Made by a program: the position numbers and the translations under genes. From Lactobacillus sp. ESL0679 (GTDB taxonomy: Bacteria; Bacillota; Bacilli; Lactobacillales; Lactobacillaceae): a DNA stretch of 64,000 nt. The notes under the pieces are model-generated. The model was not told the DNA's origin. It did not search any database and saw only the letters and a program-made list of their open reading frames with translations. The stretch lies in the NCBI RefSeq assembly GCF_029433515.1, contig NZ_JAQTIG010000005.1, positions 62,001 through 126,000 on the forward strand, given 5' to 3'. This document shows, piece after piece, positions 1 to 8,091 of the stretch; position 1 is the first letter of the stretch; every line of letters begins with the position of its first letter.

Positions 1-1
1 T

Positions 2-823
2 ATCTGTCCCAATGGAATTTCTGCTTCTAAAATTTTACAGGCCACTTTAGAAAAAACTTTCCCCGAATTTAGTTTTTATCCAGCTTGTACAGTGAGAGAA
101 TATAAAAATTTTATTCTGCCTCATGATATTGTCTTTTCAACAGTACCGGTTGAATCCAATAAGAAGGTCTTTGTGATTAAAAACTTGATGGATGCCGATA
201 ATATTCAAAGCTTAAGAAACGCTGTATTTAAGGAATTATTTAACCTGAACTATCGTGATATTAACTATGAACAAATAATTAATGTGGTCCAAAAATATTC
301 GAAAGTCAGTGATGCTAGAGGATTAAAACGGGGCATCAAGCAATTATTAGCTACCCCGAAGGGTAAGCCAAATAGCGGCACTATTACAGTGAAGCCTGCA
401 ATTGTTTATTTAGAAAGAAAACAATCGTGGCCAACAATTATGCGATTAGTTTCTCAGCCTCTATTTGAGCAAGAAATTATCACAGCGACATTTTTGCCAA
501 AGCTGGAAGCTGAATATCAGAGTCAACCTGAATATATACTGATTGGCAACAAAATAGCTCTTTTGCACCTTAATCCAAGTGACATTAAGCAAAAGCTGGG
601 TTTAAGTATTTTAGTTTCAAAGTATCCAATTAACTATGCTAGTAGAAACATTCATTTAATCGCTTTATTAACTACTCCTAATAAAACAAAACACTTAAAC
701 CTTTTGTTTAAAGTCAAGCAACTTTCAGAAGATAAAGAGTTAATTAAGCAACTTAGTTATTCAAATTCACAAGAAGAAGTTAAACAAATTTTAGAAACAT
801 TTTTTGAGAAAGTAGATGAGTAA
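2..823 (+). CDS. PTS-type transcriptional regulator (BglG/MtlR-like), 3' part only
   Basis: The gene begins before the window: the reading frame is open to base 2 with no start codon, and 273 codons are visible. The visible part starts in an EIIB-like domain, with a Cys followed by PNGISAS as in the P-loop of regulators that carry a PTS IIB module. It ends in an EIIA type 2-like domain with a possible phosphorylatable His in IALLHLNPSD. PRD and helix-turn-helix domains are expected upstream but cannot be seen. It stops 3 bases before the EIIA gene, so it most likely controls this hexitol PTS operon in response to phosphorylation by HPr and the EII proteins. An ATG at 92 falls inside the EIIB-like domain and is not the true start. 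Confidence 0.8.
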   Translation: MCPNGISASKILQATLEKTFPEFSFYPACTVREYKNFILPHDIVFSTVPVESNKKVFVIKNLMDADNIQSLRNAVFKELFNLNYRDINYEQIINVVQKYSKVSDARGLKRGIKQLLATPKGKPNSGTITVKPAIVYLERKQSWPTIMRLVSQPLFEQEIITATFLPKLEAEYQSQPEYILIGNKIALLHLNPSDIKQKLGLSILVSKYPINYASRNIHLIALLTTPNKTKHLNLLFKVKQLSEDKELIKQLSYSNSQEEVKQILETFFEKVDE

Positions 824-826
824 AGC

Positions 827-1294
827 TTGAACTTTAGTGAGTATGTAAACGAAAAAACAATTTATCTGGGATTAGATGTCGCCAATGTGCAGGAACTATT
901 TCAGTTTGTTGCTAATGATTTGGAAAAACATAACTTTGTACTGCCTGGATTTTTTGATTATCTAGTATCAAGAGAAAATAATTATCCTACGGGGTTAAAG
1001 CTTGACAACTATGCGGTGGCGATTCCGCATGGCGATCCTAAATATATTCAAAAGCCGTTTGTGGCTGTAATTACACTTAATCATTCAATCAAAGTCAGAC
1101 AAATGGATGATGCAAATACAGAACTAGATGTAAAGTTATTGTTTTTGTTAGGGATGAACGCGAATAGCACTCATCTGGATCTTCTAAAAGAAATAATTTC
1201 TTTAATTCAGCAAGAAAGTTTTGTCAAAAAAATAGGTGCAGCTAAAACGAAGTCAGAGGTAATAAAGGTTATTAGACAAGAGGAAAAGAAGTGA
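827..1294 (+). CDS. PTS EIIA component, galactitol/fructose type
   Basis: This 155-residue cytoplasmic phosphocarrier accepts phosphate from HPr and passes it to EIIB. The active-site His68 lies in AIPHGD, the standard PTS EIIA type 2 signature. The start is TTG, three bases after the stop of the regulator, with a purine-rich stretch inside the end of that gene as ribosome site. The stop overlaps the EIIB start by four bases, so the two are translationally coupled. The family (GatA-like) serves galactitol, sorbitol-type and pentitol transporters, and the sugar cannot be fixed from this subunit. The symbol gatA is avoided because it is used for the amidotransferase subunit elsewhere in the window. 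Confidence 0.85.
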   Translation: MNFSEYVNEKTIYLGLDVANVQELFQFVANDLEKHNFVLPGFFDYLVSRENNYPTGLKLDNYAVAIPHGDPKYIQKPFVAVITLNHSIKVRQMDDANTELDVKLLFLLGMNANSTHLDLLKEIISLIQQESFVKKIGAAKTKSEVIKVIRQEEKK

Positions 1295-1596
1295 AGACCA
1301 TGAAAAAATTAAACATCTTGGTAGCTTGTGGAAGTGGGATTGCGACTTCAACTATTGCGGCCAATGAAATTGAAGATGTCTGTAAAGAATACGGAATAAC
1401 AAACTATAGTATTTCTAAATGCAGTATGACGGAAATGCTAGGGATGAGTAAAAACGCGGATATTGTTTTTACGACGAATAATTATCGTGGTGAGATAGAC
1501 TCACCATTGATGAACGTAACTGCGTTTATTACTGGAATAGGGACTGATAAATTAAAGCAAAAGATAGGTGAAAAACTATTAGAGCTGTCTAACTAA
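1291..1596 (+). CDS. PTS EIIB component, galactitol type
   Basis: A 101-residue PTS lactose/cellobiose-galactitol type IIB protein. The P-loop CGSGIATS near the N-terminus contains the phosphorylated Cys. The start is taken as GTG at 1291, because AGGA at 1281-1284 is spaced about six bases from it and the gene then overlaps the EIIA stop by four bases; an ATG at 1300 is the alternative. It transfers phosphate from EIIA to the sugar bound by EIIC. It is in an operon with EIIA upstream and EIIC 35 bases downstream. Confidence 0.87.
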   Translation: MKTMKKLNILVACGSGIATSTIAANEIEDVCKEYGITNYSISKCSMTEMLGMSKNADIVFTTNNYRGEIDSPLMNVTAFITGIGTDKLKQKIGEKLLELSN

Positions 1597-1631
1597 TAAG
1601 TATGAAAAAACCATATTAAGAGGGTGAAAAA

Positions 1632-2882
1632 ATGGAACAATTAGCAGAGATTTTCAGAACAATTATAAACATTGGTGCAACTGCTTTACTGCCAATTATT
1701 ATTTTCATTTTGGGATTAATTTTTCGAATGAAAATTGGCGAAGCCATTAAATCCGGACTAACTGTTGGTATTGGCTTTATGGGGTTATCCTTAGTAGTTA
1801 ATCTGTTGACATCATCATTGAAGCCAGCTGTTGATTATTATTCTAAGTTAGGATCTGGATATACTATTACTGATATTGGGTGGCCTGCTATTGGTGCTGC
1901 CTCGTGGGTAGCTCCATTTGCTGGCTTGGCTATTTTGTTAGGAATTTTAATCAATATTGTACTTGTTAGAACTGGCTTAACCAAGACAATGAATGTTGAT
2001 ATTTGGAATTACATGCATTTCTTGATTCCGGGTGCTTTAGCATATGTTTTGTTTAACAACTTTTGGCTTGGCCTTGTAGTTACTGTTTTAATGTCAGTTG
2101 CGGCTTTGTTTATTGGTGATAAGTTAGCTAAAAAATGGGAAGATTACTTCGGCCTAGAAGGCACGACCTGTACGACAATTATTTACACTGCTTGGGTAAT
2201 CCCGTTTTCTTGGCTAGTGAACAAGTTAATCGATATTATTCCTGGATTAAATAAAATTGATTTTAGTTTAAAGGATGCAAACAAGCATTTAGGTGTTTTT
2301 GGCGATTCATCAATCATTGGGACAATTGTAGGACTATTGCTAGCTGTTTTAACACATCAAGGTTTAGCTAATACAGTTAACATGGCAATCGGAATTGCTA
2401 GTGTAATGGTGCTGATGCCGAAGATGGTTAGTGTGTTAATGGAAGGAATTTCTCCAGTTGGTAAAGCAGCGCGGACAACGATGTCTAAGCAATTGGGTGA
2501 AAAAGCTGACTTACATATCGGGATGGATATTGCGCTAGGACTTGGTGATCCGACCACTGAAACAGCTACTGTAATTACAATCCCACTGGTAATTCTTTGT
2601 GCACTATTTTTGCCTAATATTAAGTTATTCCCAGTAGGACTGTTAATGTCAATTATCTATATTTCAGTTGCTGGCTCGTTAGTCACCAAGGGTAACTTAT
2701 TTAGAACTGTCTTAATTGGAACAATCTTTTGTGCAATTACGTTGTATCTTGAGGCTTGGGTTGCTCCTGGTGCCACTCAAATGATCAAAGCAGGTGGCGT
2801 TAAAGTATCAAGTTTATCTTCTGATTTGACTTTGTCTGAGCCGTGGAACTTATTGATTTACTGGCTGAAAACTATCTTTTAA
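1632..2882 (+). CDS. PTS EIIC component, galactitol family permease
   Basis: A 416-residue membrane protein of the PTS galactitol (EIIC-Gat) family, with about ten hydrophobic segments. It has the family's polar stretches around NVDIWNYMHFLIPG and GDPTTETATVITIPL. It imports and phosphorylates a hexitol or pentitol together with the two upstream proteins. AGAGGGTGAAAAA precedes the ATG at good spacing. The downstream enzymes suggest the incoming sugar phosphate is not handled by the classical GatYZ-GatD route, so the substrate may differ from galactitol. Confidence 0.9.
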   Translation: MEQLAEIFRTIINIGATALLPIIIFILGLIFRMKIGEAIKSGLTVGIGFMGLSLVVNLLTSSLKPAVDYYSKLGSGYTITDIGWPAIGAASWVAPFAGLAILLGILINIVLVRTGLTKTMNVDIWNYMHFLIPGALAYVLFNNFWLGLVVTVLMSVAALFIGDKLAKKWEDYFGLEGTTCTTIIYTAWVIPFSWLVNKLIDIIPGLNKIDFSLKDANKHLGVFGDSSIIGTIVGLLLAVLTHQGLANTVNMAIGIASVMVLMPKMVSVLMEGISPVGKAARTTMSKQLGEKADLHIGMDIALGLGDPTTETATVITIPLVILCALFLPNIKLFPVGLLMSIIYISVAGSLVTKGNLFRTVLIGTIFCAITLYLEAWVAPGATQMIKAGGVKVSSLSSDLTLSEPWNLLIYWLKTIF

Positions 2883-2899
2883 TTAAAGGAGATTGAAAT

Positions 2900-3547
2900 A
2901 TGGCAGAAATTTTACCGTCAATTTTTGGTGCAGATATTTTAAATTTGCAATGCGAAATTGATCAGATAGAAAAGGAGAACATTAAACTTTTACATGTGGA
3001 TGTGATGGACGGCAACTTTGTCAGCAACATTGCATTTGGTCCCAATCAAGTAAAAGCGATGAAAGACTACAGTAATCTGACTTTTGACATTCATACAATG
3101 GTTGCAGATCCGTTAAGACATATTGAAGACATTATCAATACGGGCGCCGAAATGATTTGCGTACACTTTGAGTCGACACCGCAAATTCATTATGTTTTAC
3201 AAAAAATAAAAAAAGCCGGAAAAAAGGCTGGTGTTGCACTTGCACCGGGCACCTCAGAAGCTGAAATTAAATATCTATTGAATGAGGTAGATTATGTTTT
3301 GGTGATGTCAATTAATCCCGGTGAGCCAGGACAAACATTTTTACCACAAACAATTGAAAAAATAAAAAATGTGAAGAAAATGATTGGTAATCGTAATATT
3401 CAAATTGAAGTAGATGGTGGAATTACTGATACTTGGGCAAAAGCATGTAGGGATGCTGGTGCAGATTTACTAGTTGTGGGCGGTTATCTGTTTGGTAAAG
3501 AGCAATTCCATCTGCAATATCAAAAATTACTTGACGCAATTAAATAA
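2900..3547 (+). CDS. Ribulose-phosphate 3-epimerase family protein (possible allulose-6-P-type)
   Basis: A 215-residue (beta/alpha)8 enzyme of the Rpe family. Visible metal-site elements are LHVDVMDG (His and Asp of strand 2), FDIHTMV (His) and EVDGGI (catalytic Asp). The phosphate-binding loop reads NPGEPGQTFLP instead of the NPGFGGQxF usual in housekeeping Rpe, and HLMV is HTMV. This points to a sugar-specific paralogue such as an allulose-6-phosphate 3-epimerase-type enzyme. AAGGAG at about 2885-2890 is the ribosome site. It lies between the transporter and a hexuloisomerase, so it probably epimerises the keto-sugar phosphate made from the imported polyol. Confidence 0.82.
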   Translation: MAEILPSIFGADILNLQCEIDQIEKENIKLLHVDVMDGNFVSNIAFGPNQVKAMKDYSNLTFDIHTMVADPLRHIEDIINTGAEMICVHFESTPQIHYVLQKIKKAGKKAGVALAPGTSEAEIKYLLNEVDYVLVMSINPGEPGQTFLPQTIEKIKNVKKMIGNRNIQIEVDGGITDTWAKACRDAGADLLVVGGYLFGKEQFHLQYQKLLDAIK

Positions 3548-3567
3548 AAATTTTGAAAGAAATTAAC

Positions 3568-4119
3568 ATGAAAAATTATACGATTGATATTTTAAATCAG
3601 TTGACAGACTATGCGAAACATTTAAATACGAATGAACTAAAAGATGTTGTTTTACAAATTAAGCAGGCACGACATATTTTTTTGGCAGGTGCAGGTCGCT
3701 CAGGTTTGGCAGTTCAGGCTTTTACCAACAGGTTGATGCATTTAGGCTACTCTGTAAGTTTTGTTGGTGAAATTAGTTCGCCGCATTCCCAACCAGGTGA
3801 TTTATTAATTATTTGCTCGGGATCAGGAGAAACAGCGAGCTTAAAGGCATTGGCAGAAAAAGCTAAAAATGCAAAGGTTGCGGTAGTTTTGTTTACAACT
3901 GCCAAAAATTCTTCGATAGCTGGGTTAGCCGATTATCTGGTGATTCTACCAGGAAAAGCTAAGGGAACAATTGCTGATGAAACTGGCTTTGAGCAGCCAA
4001 TGGCATCTTCATTTGAACAGTTAGCATTTCTAACGTTTGATAGCTTAGTAATTAATTTAATGGATGAAACTGGTGAAACTTCCGCATCAATGTTTGCTAG
4101 ACATGCGGATTTTGAATAA
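3568..4119 (+). CDS. 6-phospho-3-hexuloisomerase-like SIS-domain protein
   Basis: A 183-residue single SIS-domain protein. The N-terminal LAGAGRSGLAVQAF and SGSGET motifs form the sugar-phosphate binding loop, and the C-terminal FARHADFE carries the His/Glu typical of PHI (HxlB) enzymes. PHI interconverts D-arabino-3-hexulose 6-phosphate and fructose 6-phosphate. The ATG at 3568 is preferred because AAAGA at 3556-3560 is seven bases upstream; a TTG at 3553 is also in frame. No hexulose-phosphate synthase partner is present, so a formaldehyde-fixing pathway is unlikely, and a 3-keto intermediate from the polyol is more likely. Confidence 0.82.
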   Translation: MKNYTIDILNQLTDYAKHLNTNELKDVVLQIKQARHIFLAGAGRSGLAVQAFTNRLMHLGYSVSFVGEISSPHSQPGDLLIICSGSGETASLKALAEKAKNAKVAVVLFTTAKNSSIAGLADYLVILPGKAKGTIADETGFEQPMASSFEQLAFLTFDSLVINLMDETGETSASMFARHADFE

Positions 4120-4138
4120 GAATGAGAGGAAATACAAA

Positions 4139-4888
4139 ATGAAAAAATTTGATGGCAAAGTTATATTGGTAACTGGTGCTGCTAATGGAATTGGTAAGGG
4201 AATTGCGGAAAAGTTTGCGCAAAATGGTGCTAATACTGTTATCGTGGATTTTGATGAGAAAAAGGGCCAAGCTGTGGCTGATGAATTGACGAGTAAGTAT
4301 CAGAAGTCATTGTTTGTTAAAACCGATGTGTCTGATTATACTGCACTTGAAAATGTTCATACTAAGGTAATGGCAACTTTTGGTAGAATTGATAGTTTGG
4401 TGATTGATGCCGGTATTGCGTATGCAGATACTGTAGATGAAATTTCTGTTGAGGAATGGCAAAGAGTAATTAACATTAATTTATCAGGTGCCTTTTATAC
4501 CGTTAAAGCCTTTTATCAGGAATTTTTGAAAAATAAGGGCAGCATGGTCTTTATTACCTCGGGTTCCGCATTAAGTGGTACTGGTGGTGGCGTGGCATAT
4601 CCTGCTTCAAAGGCTGGAGATGAAGGCTTGATGAGAGGATTGGCCAAAGAATTGGGCCCTAAGGGTGTAACTGTCAATGCAATAGCTCCGCGGGTAATTG
4701 ATTCAGGTTTGTTAAGCGTGCATTATCCAACTAAGGAAAGCTTGAAGCCATTATTAAAGCAAATTGCTGTTAGAAGAATTGGCAAAGTAGATGATGTTGC
4801 TAACTTAGCTTATTTCTTGGCCAGCCCTGAAAATTCTTACATTCAAGGTCAAACTATATTATTGGATGGAAATAGAACGGTTAGATAG
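4139..4888 (+). CDS. Short-chain dehydrogenase/reductase, polyol-phosphate type
   Basis: A 249-residue classical SDR. It has the Rossmann motif TGxxxGIG at residues 12-19, catalytic Tyr154 and Lys158 in YPASK, and a Ser around 141-143. The usual NNAG reads IDAG. The ATG at 4139 has AGAGGAAA just upstream; an upstream in-frame ATG at 4064 would overlap the isomerase gene and lacks a ribosome site. In this operon it should oxidise the imported polyol phosphate to a ketose phosphate with NAD. Sorbitol-6-phosphate 2-dehydrogenase is the nearest well-known type, but oxidation at another carbon is possible given the epimerase and hexuloisomerase. Confidence 0.85.
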   Translation: MKKFDGKVILVTGAANGIGKGIAEKFAQNGANTVIVDFDEKKGQAVADELTSKYQKSLFVKTDVSDYTALENVHTKVMATFGRIDSLVIDAGIAYADTVDEISVEEWQRVININLSGAFYTVKAFYQEFLKNKGSMVFITSGSALSGTGGGVAYPASKAGDEGLMRGLAKELGPKGVTVNAIAPRVIDSGLLSVHYPTKESLKPLLKQIAVRRIGKVDDVANLAYFLASPENSYIQGQTILLDGNRTVR

Positions 4889-4949
4889 CAAAATCTAACT
4901 AAGATAAAGTAGTAATTTTTATTGTTAAAACTGGTTGATACCTATAATT

Positions 4950-4979
4950 AGACTCTATTATTTGATAGAGTCTTTTTTT
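4950..4979 (+). terminator. Rho-independent terminator of the polyol PTS operon
   Basis: The stem AGACTCTAT pairs with ATAGAGTCT around a short loop and is followed by a run of seven T. It lies 60 bases after the dehydrogenase stop and closes the operon. Confidence 0.88.
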
Positions 4980-5121
4980 GTATAAAAATTAAATTAATAT
5001 TAAATATTTAATTTTTTACTTAAAATAAGGCGTTATTTTTCTAAAAAATTAATTGGTATAGTAAAATGTATCTAGTTATAAATTAAATTTTATTGCAATG
5101 ATAATGAAAGAGGCGATAACA

Positions 5122-5859
5122 ATGTCGATGATAGAATTCCATGATGTGCAAAAGTTTTATGGCCATTTTCATGCACTGCACGACATTAATTTGAAGATTG
5201 ACAAGGGCGAAACGGTGGTCCTCATTGGGCCTTCTGGTTCCGGTAAGAGTACATTGGTACGAACGGTCAACGGCCTTGAATCTATTCAAAAGGGACAGCT
5301 CATTGTGAATAATCATGACCTGTCGGATCCAAAAACTGACTTAAATATTTTACGGCGGGATGTCGGGATGGTTTTCCAGCACTTTAATTTATACAAGAAT
5401 AAAGATGTGCTGGAAAACATTATGTTGGCACCGCGAATTGTCAGTCACATGCCGGAAAAAGAAAATAAAGAACAAGCAATCAAATTATTAGAAATGGTCG
5501 GCTTGGAGAAGTGGGCTCATAATATGCCTTCACAAATTTCCGGTGGGCAAAAGCAACGGGTGGCAATTGCTAGGACTTTGGCCATGCGGCCAAAATTAAT
5601 TTTGTATGATGAGCCTACTTCTGCGCTTGACCCAGAGATGATCGACGACGTTTTGCAAGTTATGAAGAGAGTAACAACGGAAAGTGGTATGACTTCCTTA
5701 ATTGTTACTCACGAGATGGGCTTTGCGAAGGAAGTTGCCAACCGCGTAATCTTTATGGATCAAGGTAAAATTGTTGAGGATGATGCAAGTGAAAGTTTTT
5801 TCAAACAGCCTAAGACGGAAAGGGCACAACAATTTTTAAGTAAAATTATTTCACACTAA
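5122..5859 (+). CDS. glnQ: Glutamine/glutamate ABC transporter ATP-binding protein
   Basis: A 245-residue ABC ATPase of the polar amino acid class. Walker A is GPSGSGKST, the signature is ISGGQKQR, Walker B is LILYDEPTSALDP, and the switch His is in VTHEMGF. It powers amino acid uptake through the two permeases encoded downstream. The ATG at 5122 is chosen because AAAGAGG at 5107-5113 lies eight bases upstream; an ATG at 5098 is in frame but has no ribosome site. The lipoprotein gene starts 12 bases after the stop. The nearest families are GlnQ of lactobacilli and GltL of enterics. Confidence 0.92.
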   Translation: MSMIEFHDVQKFYGHFHALHDINLKIDKGETVVLIGPSGSGKSTLVRTVNGLESIQKGQLIVNNHDLSDPKTDLNILRRDVGMVFQHFNLYKNKDVLENIMLAPRIVSHMPEKENKEQAIKLLEMVGLEKWAHNMPSQISGGQKQRVAIARTLAMRPKLILYDEPTSALDPEMIDDVLQVMKRVTTESGMTSLIVTHEMGFAKEVANRVIFMDQGKIVEDDASESFFKQPKTERAQQFLSKIISH

Positions 5860-5871
5860 GGAGGGACAATC

Positions 5872-6687
5872 ATGAAAAAGAAGTTTTGGTTGTTTTCTCT
5901 CTTAGCTAGCTTGCTCTTGTTAACTGGTTGTGGTCGCAGTTTAAGCGACCAATCAGTGCTAGATAATGTTAAGCGCACTAATACAATTAGTTGGGGTGTT
6001 AAGGGTGACGTTAAGCTGTTTGGCCTGATTGATGTCAAAGATGGCCAGCAAAAGGGTTTTGACGTTGATATGGCTAAGGCAATTACGCGGCATATTTTAG
6101 GGCCAACGGGAAAAGCTGAATTTACAACGACCACTTCACAATCACGGGTTCCACTGCTGAAAAACGGTAACGTGGATGCGGTAATTGCGACAATGTCAAT
6201 TACGCCGGAACGAAAAAAGGTAATTTCTTTTTCTAAATCTTATTTTGACGCAGGTCAATCATTATTAGTACCGAAAAATTCACCAATTCATAGTGTTAAA
6301 GATCTCAACGGCAAGACGGTCATTGGGGTGGTTGGCGCTAACTCGGTAGCTAATGTTAAAAAGGTGGCGCCAAAGGCTCGTGTAATTGAATTGCAAGATT
6401 ATGCTCAGGCGATGAATGCTCTCAAGTCCCACCAAGGTGACGCTTTGACAACTGATAACGGAATTTTGTTTGGTCTTGCTGTACAAAATCCAGGCTTTCA
6501 GGTTCGTGGTGGCACGTTTACAGTTGAGCCATACGGAGTTGCCGTTAATAAGGGACAGACTGGATTTACTGAAGCCGTTGACAAGGCAGTTTTAGAAATG
6601 CAACACGACGGCGAATACAACCGCTTGATTAAAAAATGGTTTGGTGATGTACCGGGATTTAAGTATAAGGAGTTGTATCGCAAATGA
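5872..6687 (+). CDS. glnH: Glutamine/glutamate ABC transporter substrate-binding lipoprotein
   Basis: A 271-residue solute-binding protein of family 3 (SBP_bac_3). An N-terminal lipoprotein signal ends in the lipobox LTGC, so the mature protein is lipid-anchored on the outer face of the membrane. The conserved region AVIATMSITPERKKVISFS and the downstream GKTVIGVVGANS are typical of glutamine/glutamate binders. AAGGAGGG sits ahead of the ATG. The stop overlaps the first permease gene by four bases, which indicates coupling. Confidence 0.92.
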   Translation: MKKKFWLFSLLASLLLLTGCGRSLSDQSVLDNVKRTNTISWGVKGDVKLFGLIDVKDGQQKGFDVDMAKAITRHILGPTGKAEFTTTTSQSRVPLLKNGNVDAVIATMSITPERKKVISFSKSYFDAGQSLLVPKNSPIHSVKDLNGKTVIGVVGANSVANVKKVAPKARVIELQDYAQAMNALKSHQGDALTTDNGILFGLAVQNPGFQVRGGTFTVEPYGVAVNKGQTGFTEAVDKAVLEMQHDGEYNRLIKKWFGDVPGFKYKELYRK

Positions 6688-7322
6688 TTAATATTTTCTC
6701 TCATTTTAGTAATCAACTGTTAGTTGGCCTAGGGTGGACTGTGTTATCGAGTGTGATTGCTTTATTCTTCAGCTTAATTATTGGTACTATCTTCGCTATT
6801 ATGGAAATTGCACCTAATAAAACCTTACAAGTAGTTGGTCGAGCTTACGTCGAAATTTTTCGGAACATTCCCTTGTTAGTTATTACGATGTTCTTTTACC
6901 TTGTAATTCCAATGTATGTTGTCAAAATTAACGGCTTTACCGCTGGGACGATTGGCCTAACTCTGTACACTTCGGCCTTTATTGCGGAAACAGTTCGTTC
7001 AGGTATTCAATCTGTAGCAGGCGGACAAATGGAAGGCGCGCGTTCAACGGGAATGACATACTGGCAGGCGATGCGTTACATTATTTTGCCCCAAGCCTTT
7101 AAGATTGTTATTCCACCGCTTGGTAACCAGTTTGTTAACTTGGTAAAAAACTCGTCGGTTCTTGCTTTTGTGGCTGGATTTGACCTAATGTATCAGGCAA
7201 ACTCAATTGCATCAACAACTTTTGATACAATTAACAGTTACTTAGTAGTTGGTGTTTTGTACCTAATTATCACGTTACCGCTGAGTTATTATATGCAGCA
7301 TTTAGAAAAGAAATTGGCCTAG
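6684..7322 (+). CDS. glnP: Glutamine ABC transporter permease 1
   Basis: A 212-residue polytopic permease with five predicted membrane spans and the EAA loop GQMEGARSTGMTYWQAMRY followed by ILPQAF, where the ATPase docks. It belongs to the HisM/GlnP-type amino acid permeases. It overlaps the lipoprotein gene by four bases and is followed after 13 bases by a paralogous permease. The two presumably form a heterodimer. Confidence 0.9.
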   Translation: MINIFSHFSNQLLVGLGWTVLSSVIALFFSLIIGTIFAIMEIAPNKTLQVVGRAYVEIFRNIPLLVITMFFYLVIPMYVVKINGFTAGTIGLTLYTSAFIAETVRSGIQSVAGGQMEGARSTGMTYWQAMRYIILPQAFKIVIPPLGNQFVNLVKNSSVLAFVAGFDLMYQANSIASTTFDTINSYLVVGVLYLIITLPLSYYMQHLEKKLA

Positions 7323-7335
7323 GAGGTGCAGAACA

Positions 7336-7989
7336 ATGCAAAATTGGATTAACGCTTTTTCGTGGCTCAACGTTCGTTTCTTATTTATGGGCCTCTGGGT
7401 AACAATTTATATTTCGGTGATTTCAGTGATTTTGAGCTTTATTTTGGGTTCAATATTAGGAATTATCAGGTATTCAAAGATTAAATTTGTTTCTGAAATT
7501 GTGGGTTTTATTATTGATATTATCCGTAATGTGCCGCTATTATTAATTATTTTCTTTACCTATTTTGGTTTACCAAACTTTGGCTTGCGACCAGAGACAA
7601 TTCCCGCAGCAATTATTGCGATGACCGTTTTTGAATCGGCAATGATTGCGGAAATTGTGCGCTCGGGTATTAAGTCAGTGGATCCCGGCCAGATGGAAGG
7701 GGCGCGTTCAACGGGGATGAGCTTTGTACAGGCCTTGTGGCACGTAGTTTTGCCGCAGGCATACAAAAACATGATTCCGACGATTATTAGTCAGTTTGTA
7801 TCCTTAATTAAGGATACGTCGCTAGCCACAATTATTGTGGTGCCAGAGTTGATGCAGCACGCGCAAGTTATTTATGGTCAAAATGCCAACTATATTTTGC
7901 CGATGTTTGCGGCTTTAGCAGTACTTTACTTTATTGTTTGCTTCACTTTGTCAGTGATTGGCAATCAGATAGGTAAGAGGCTGTCTTAG
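7336..7989 (+). CDS. glnM: Glutamine ABC transporter permease 2
   Basis: A 217-residue paralogue of the upstream permease. It has the same EAA motif (GQMEGARSTGMSFVQALWH) and similar membrane topology. AGGAGG at about 7322-7327 is the ribosome site. It completes the ATPase/lipoprotein/two-permease operon and is followed by a strong terminator. Which of the two is named glnP or glnM is conventional and cannot be decided from sequence. Confidence 0.9.
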   Translation: MQNWINAFSWLNVRFLFMGLWVTIYISVISVILSFILGSILGIIRYSKIKFVSEIVGFIIDIIRNVPLLLIIFFTYFGLPNFGLRPETIPAAIIAMTVFESAMIAEIVRSGIKSVDPGQMEGARSTGMSFVQALWHVVLPQAYKNMIPTIISQFVSLIKDTSLATIIVVPELMQHAQVIYGQNANYILPMFAALAVLYFIVCFTLSVIGNQIGKRLS

Positions 7990-8022
7990 TTACCGAAACT
8001 ATAAATTTTTAAAAAATAACGT

Positions 8023-8054
8023 AAAAAAGCTTGAGTTCGCTCGAGCTTTTTTTG
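8023..8054 (+). terminator. Rho-independent terminator after the glutamine transporter operon
   Basis: An eight-pair stem AGCTTGAG/CTCGAGCT (one G-T pair) with a TTCG tetraloop is flanked by an A-run on the left and seven T on the right. The flanking runs make it potentially bidirectional, but the next gene is on the same strand. Confidence 0.92.
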
Positions 8055-8091
8055 TAGGCTTAAAGCAGAGATTATTTAGGAAAGATTGATT

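Noticed and set aside
3553..4119. Ribulose monophosphate (formaldehyde-fixing) pathway
   Set aside because: A hexulose-phosphate synthase is missing; the upstream enzyme is a Rpe-type epimerase with DVMDG and EVDGGI motifs, so the context is polyol catabolism.
5030..5100. Riboswitch or T-box before the glutamine transporter
   Set aside because: The leader is only short AT-rich sequence with no extended helices or T-box motif.
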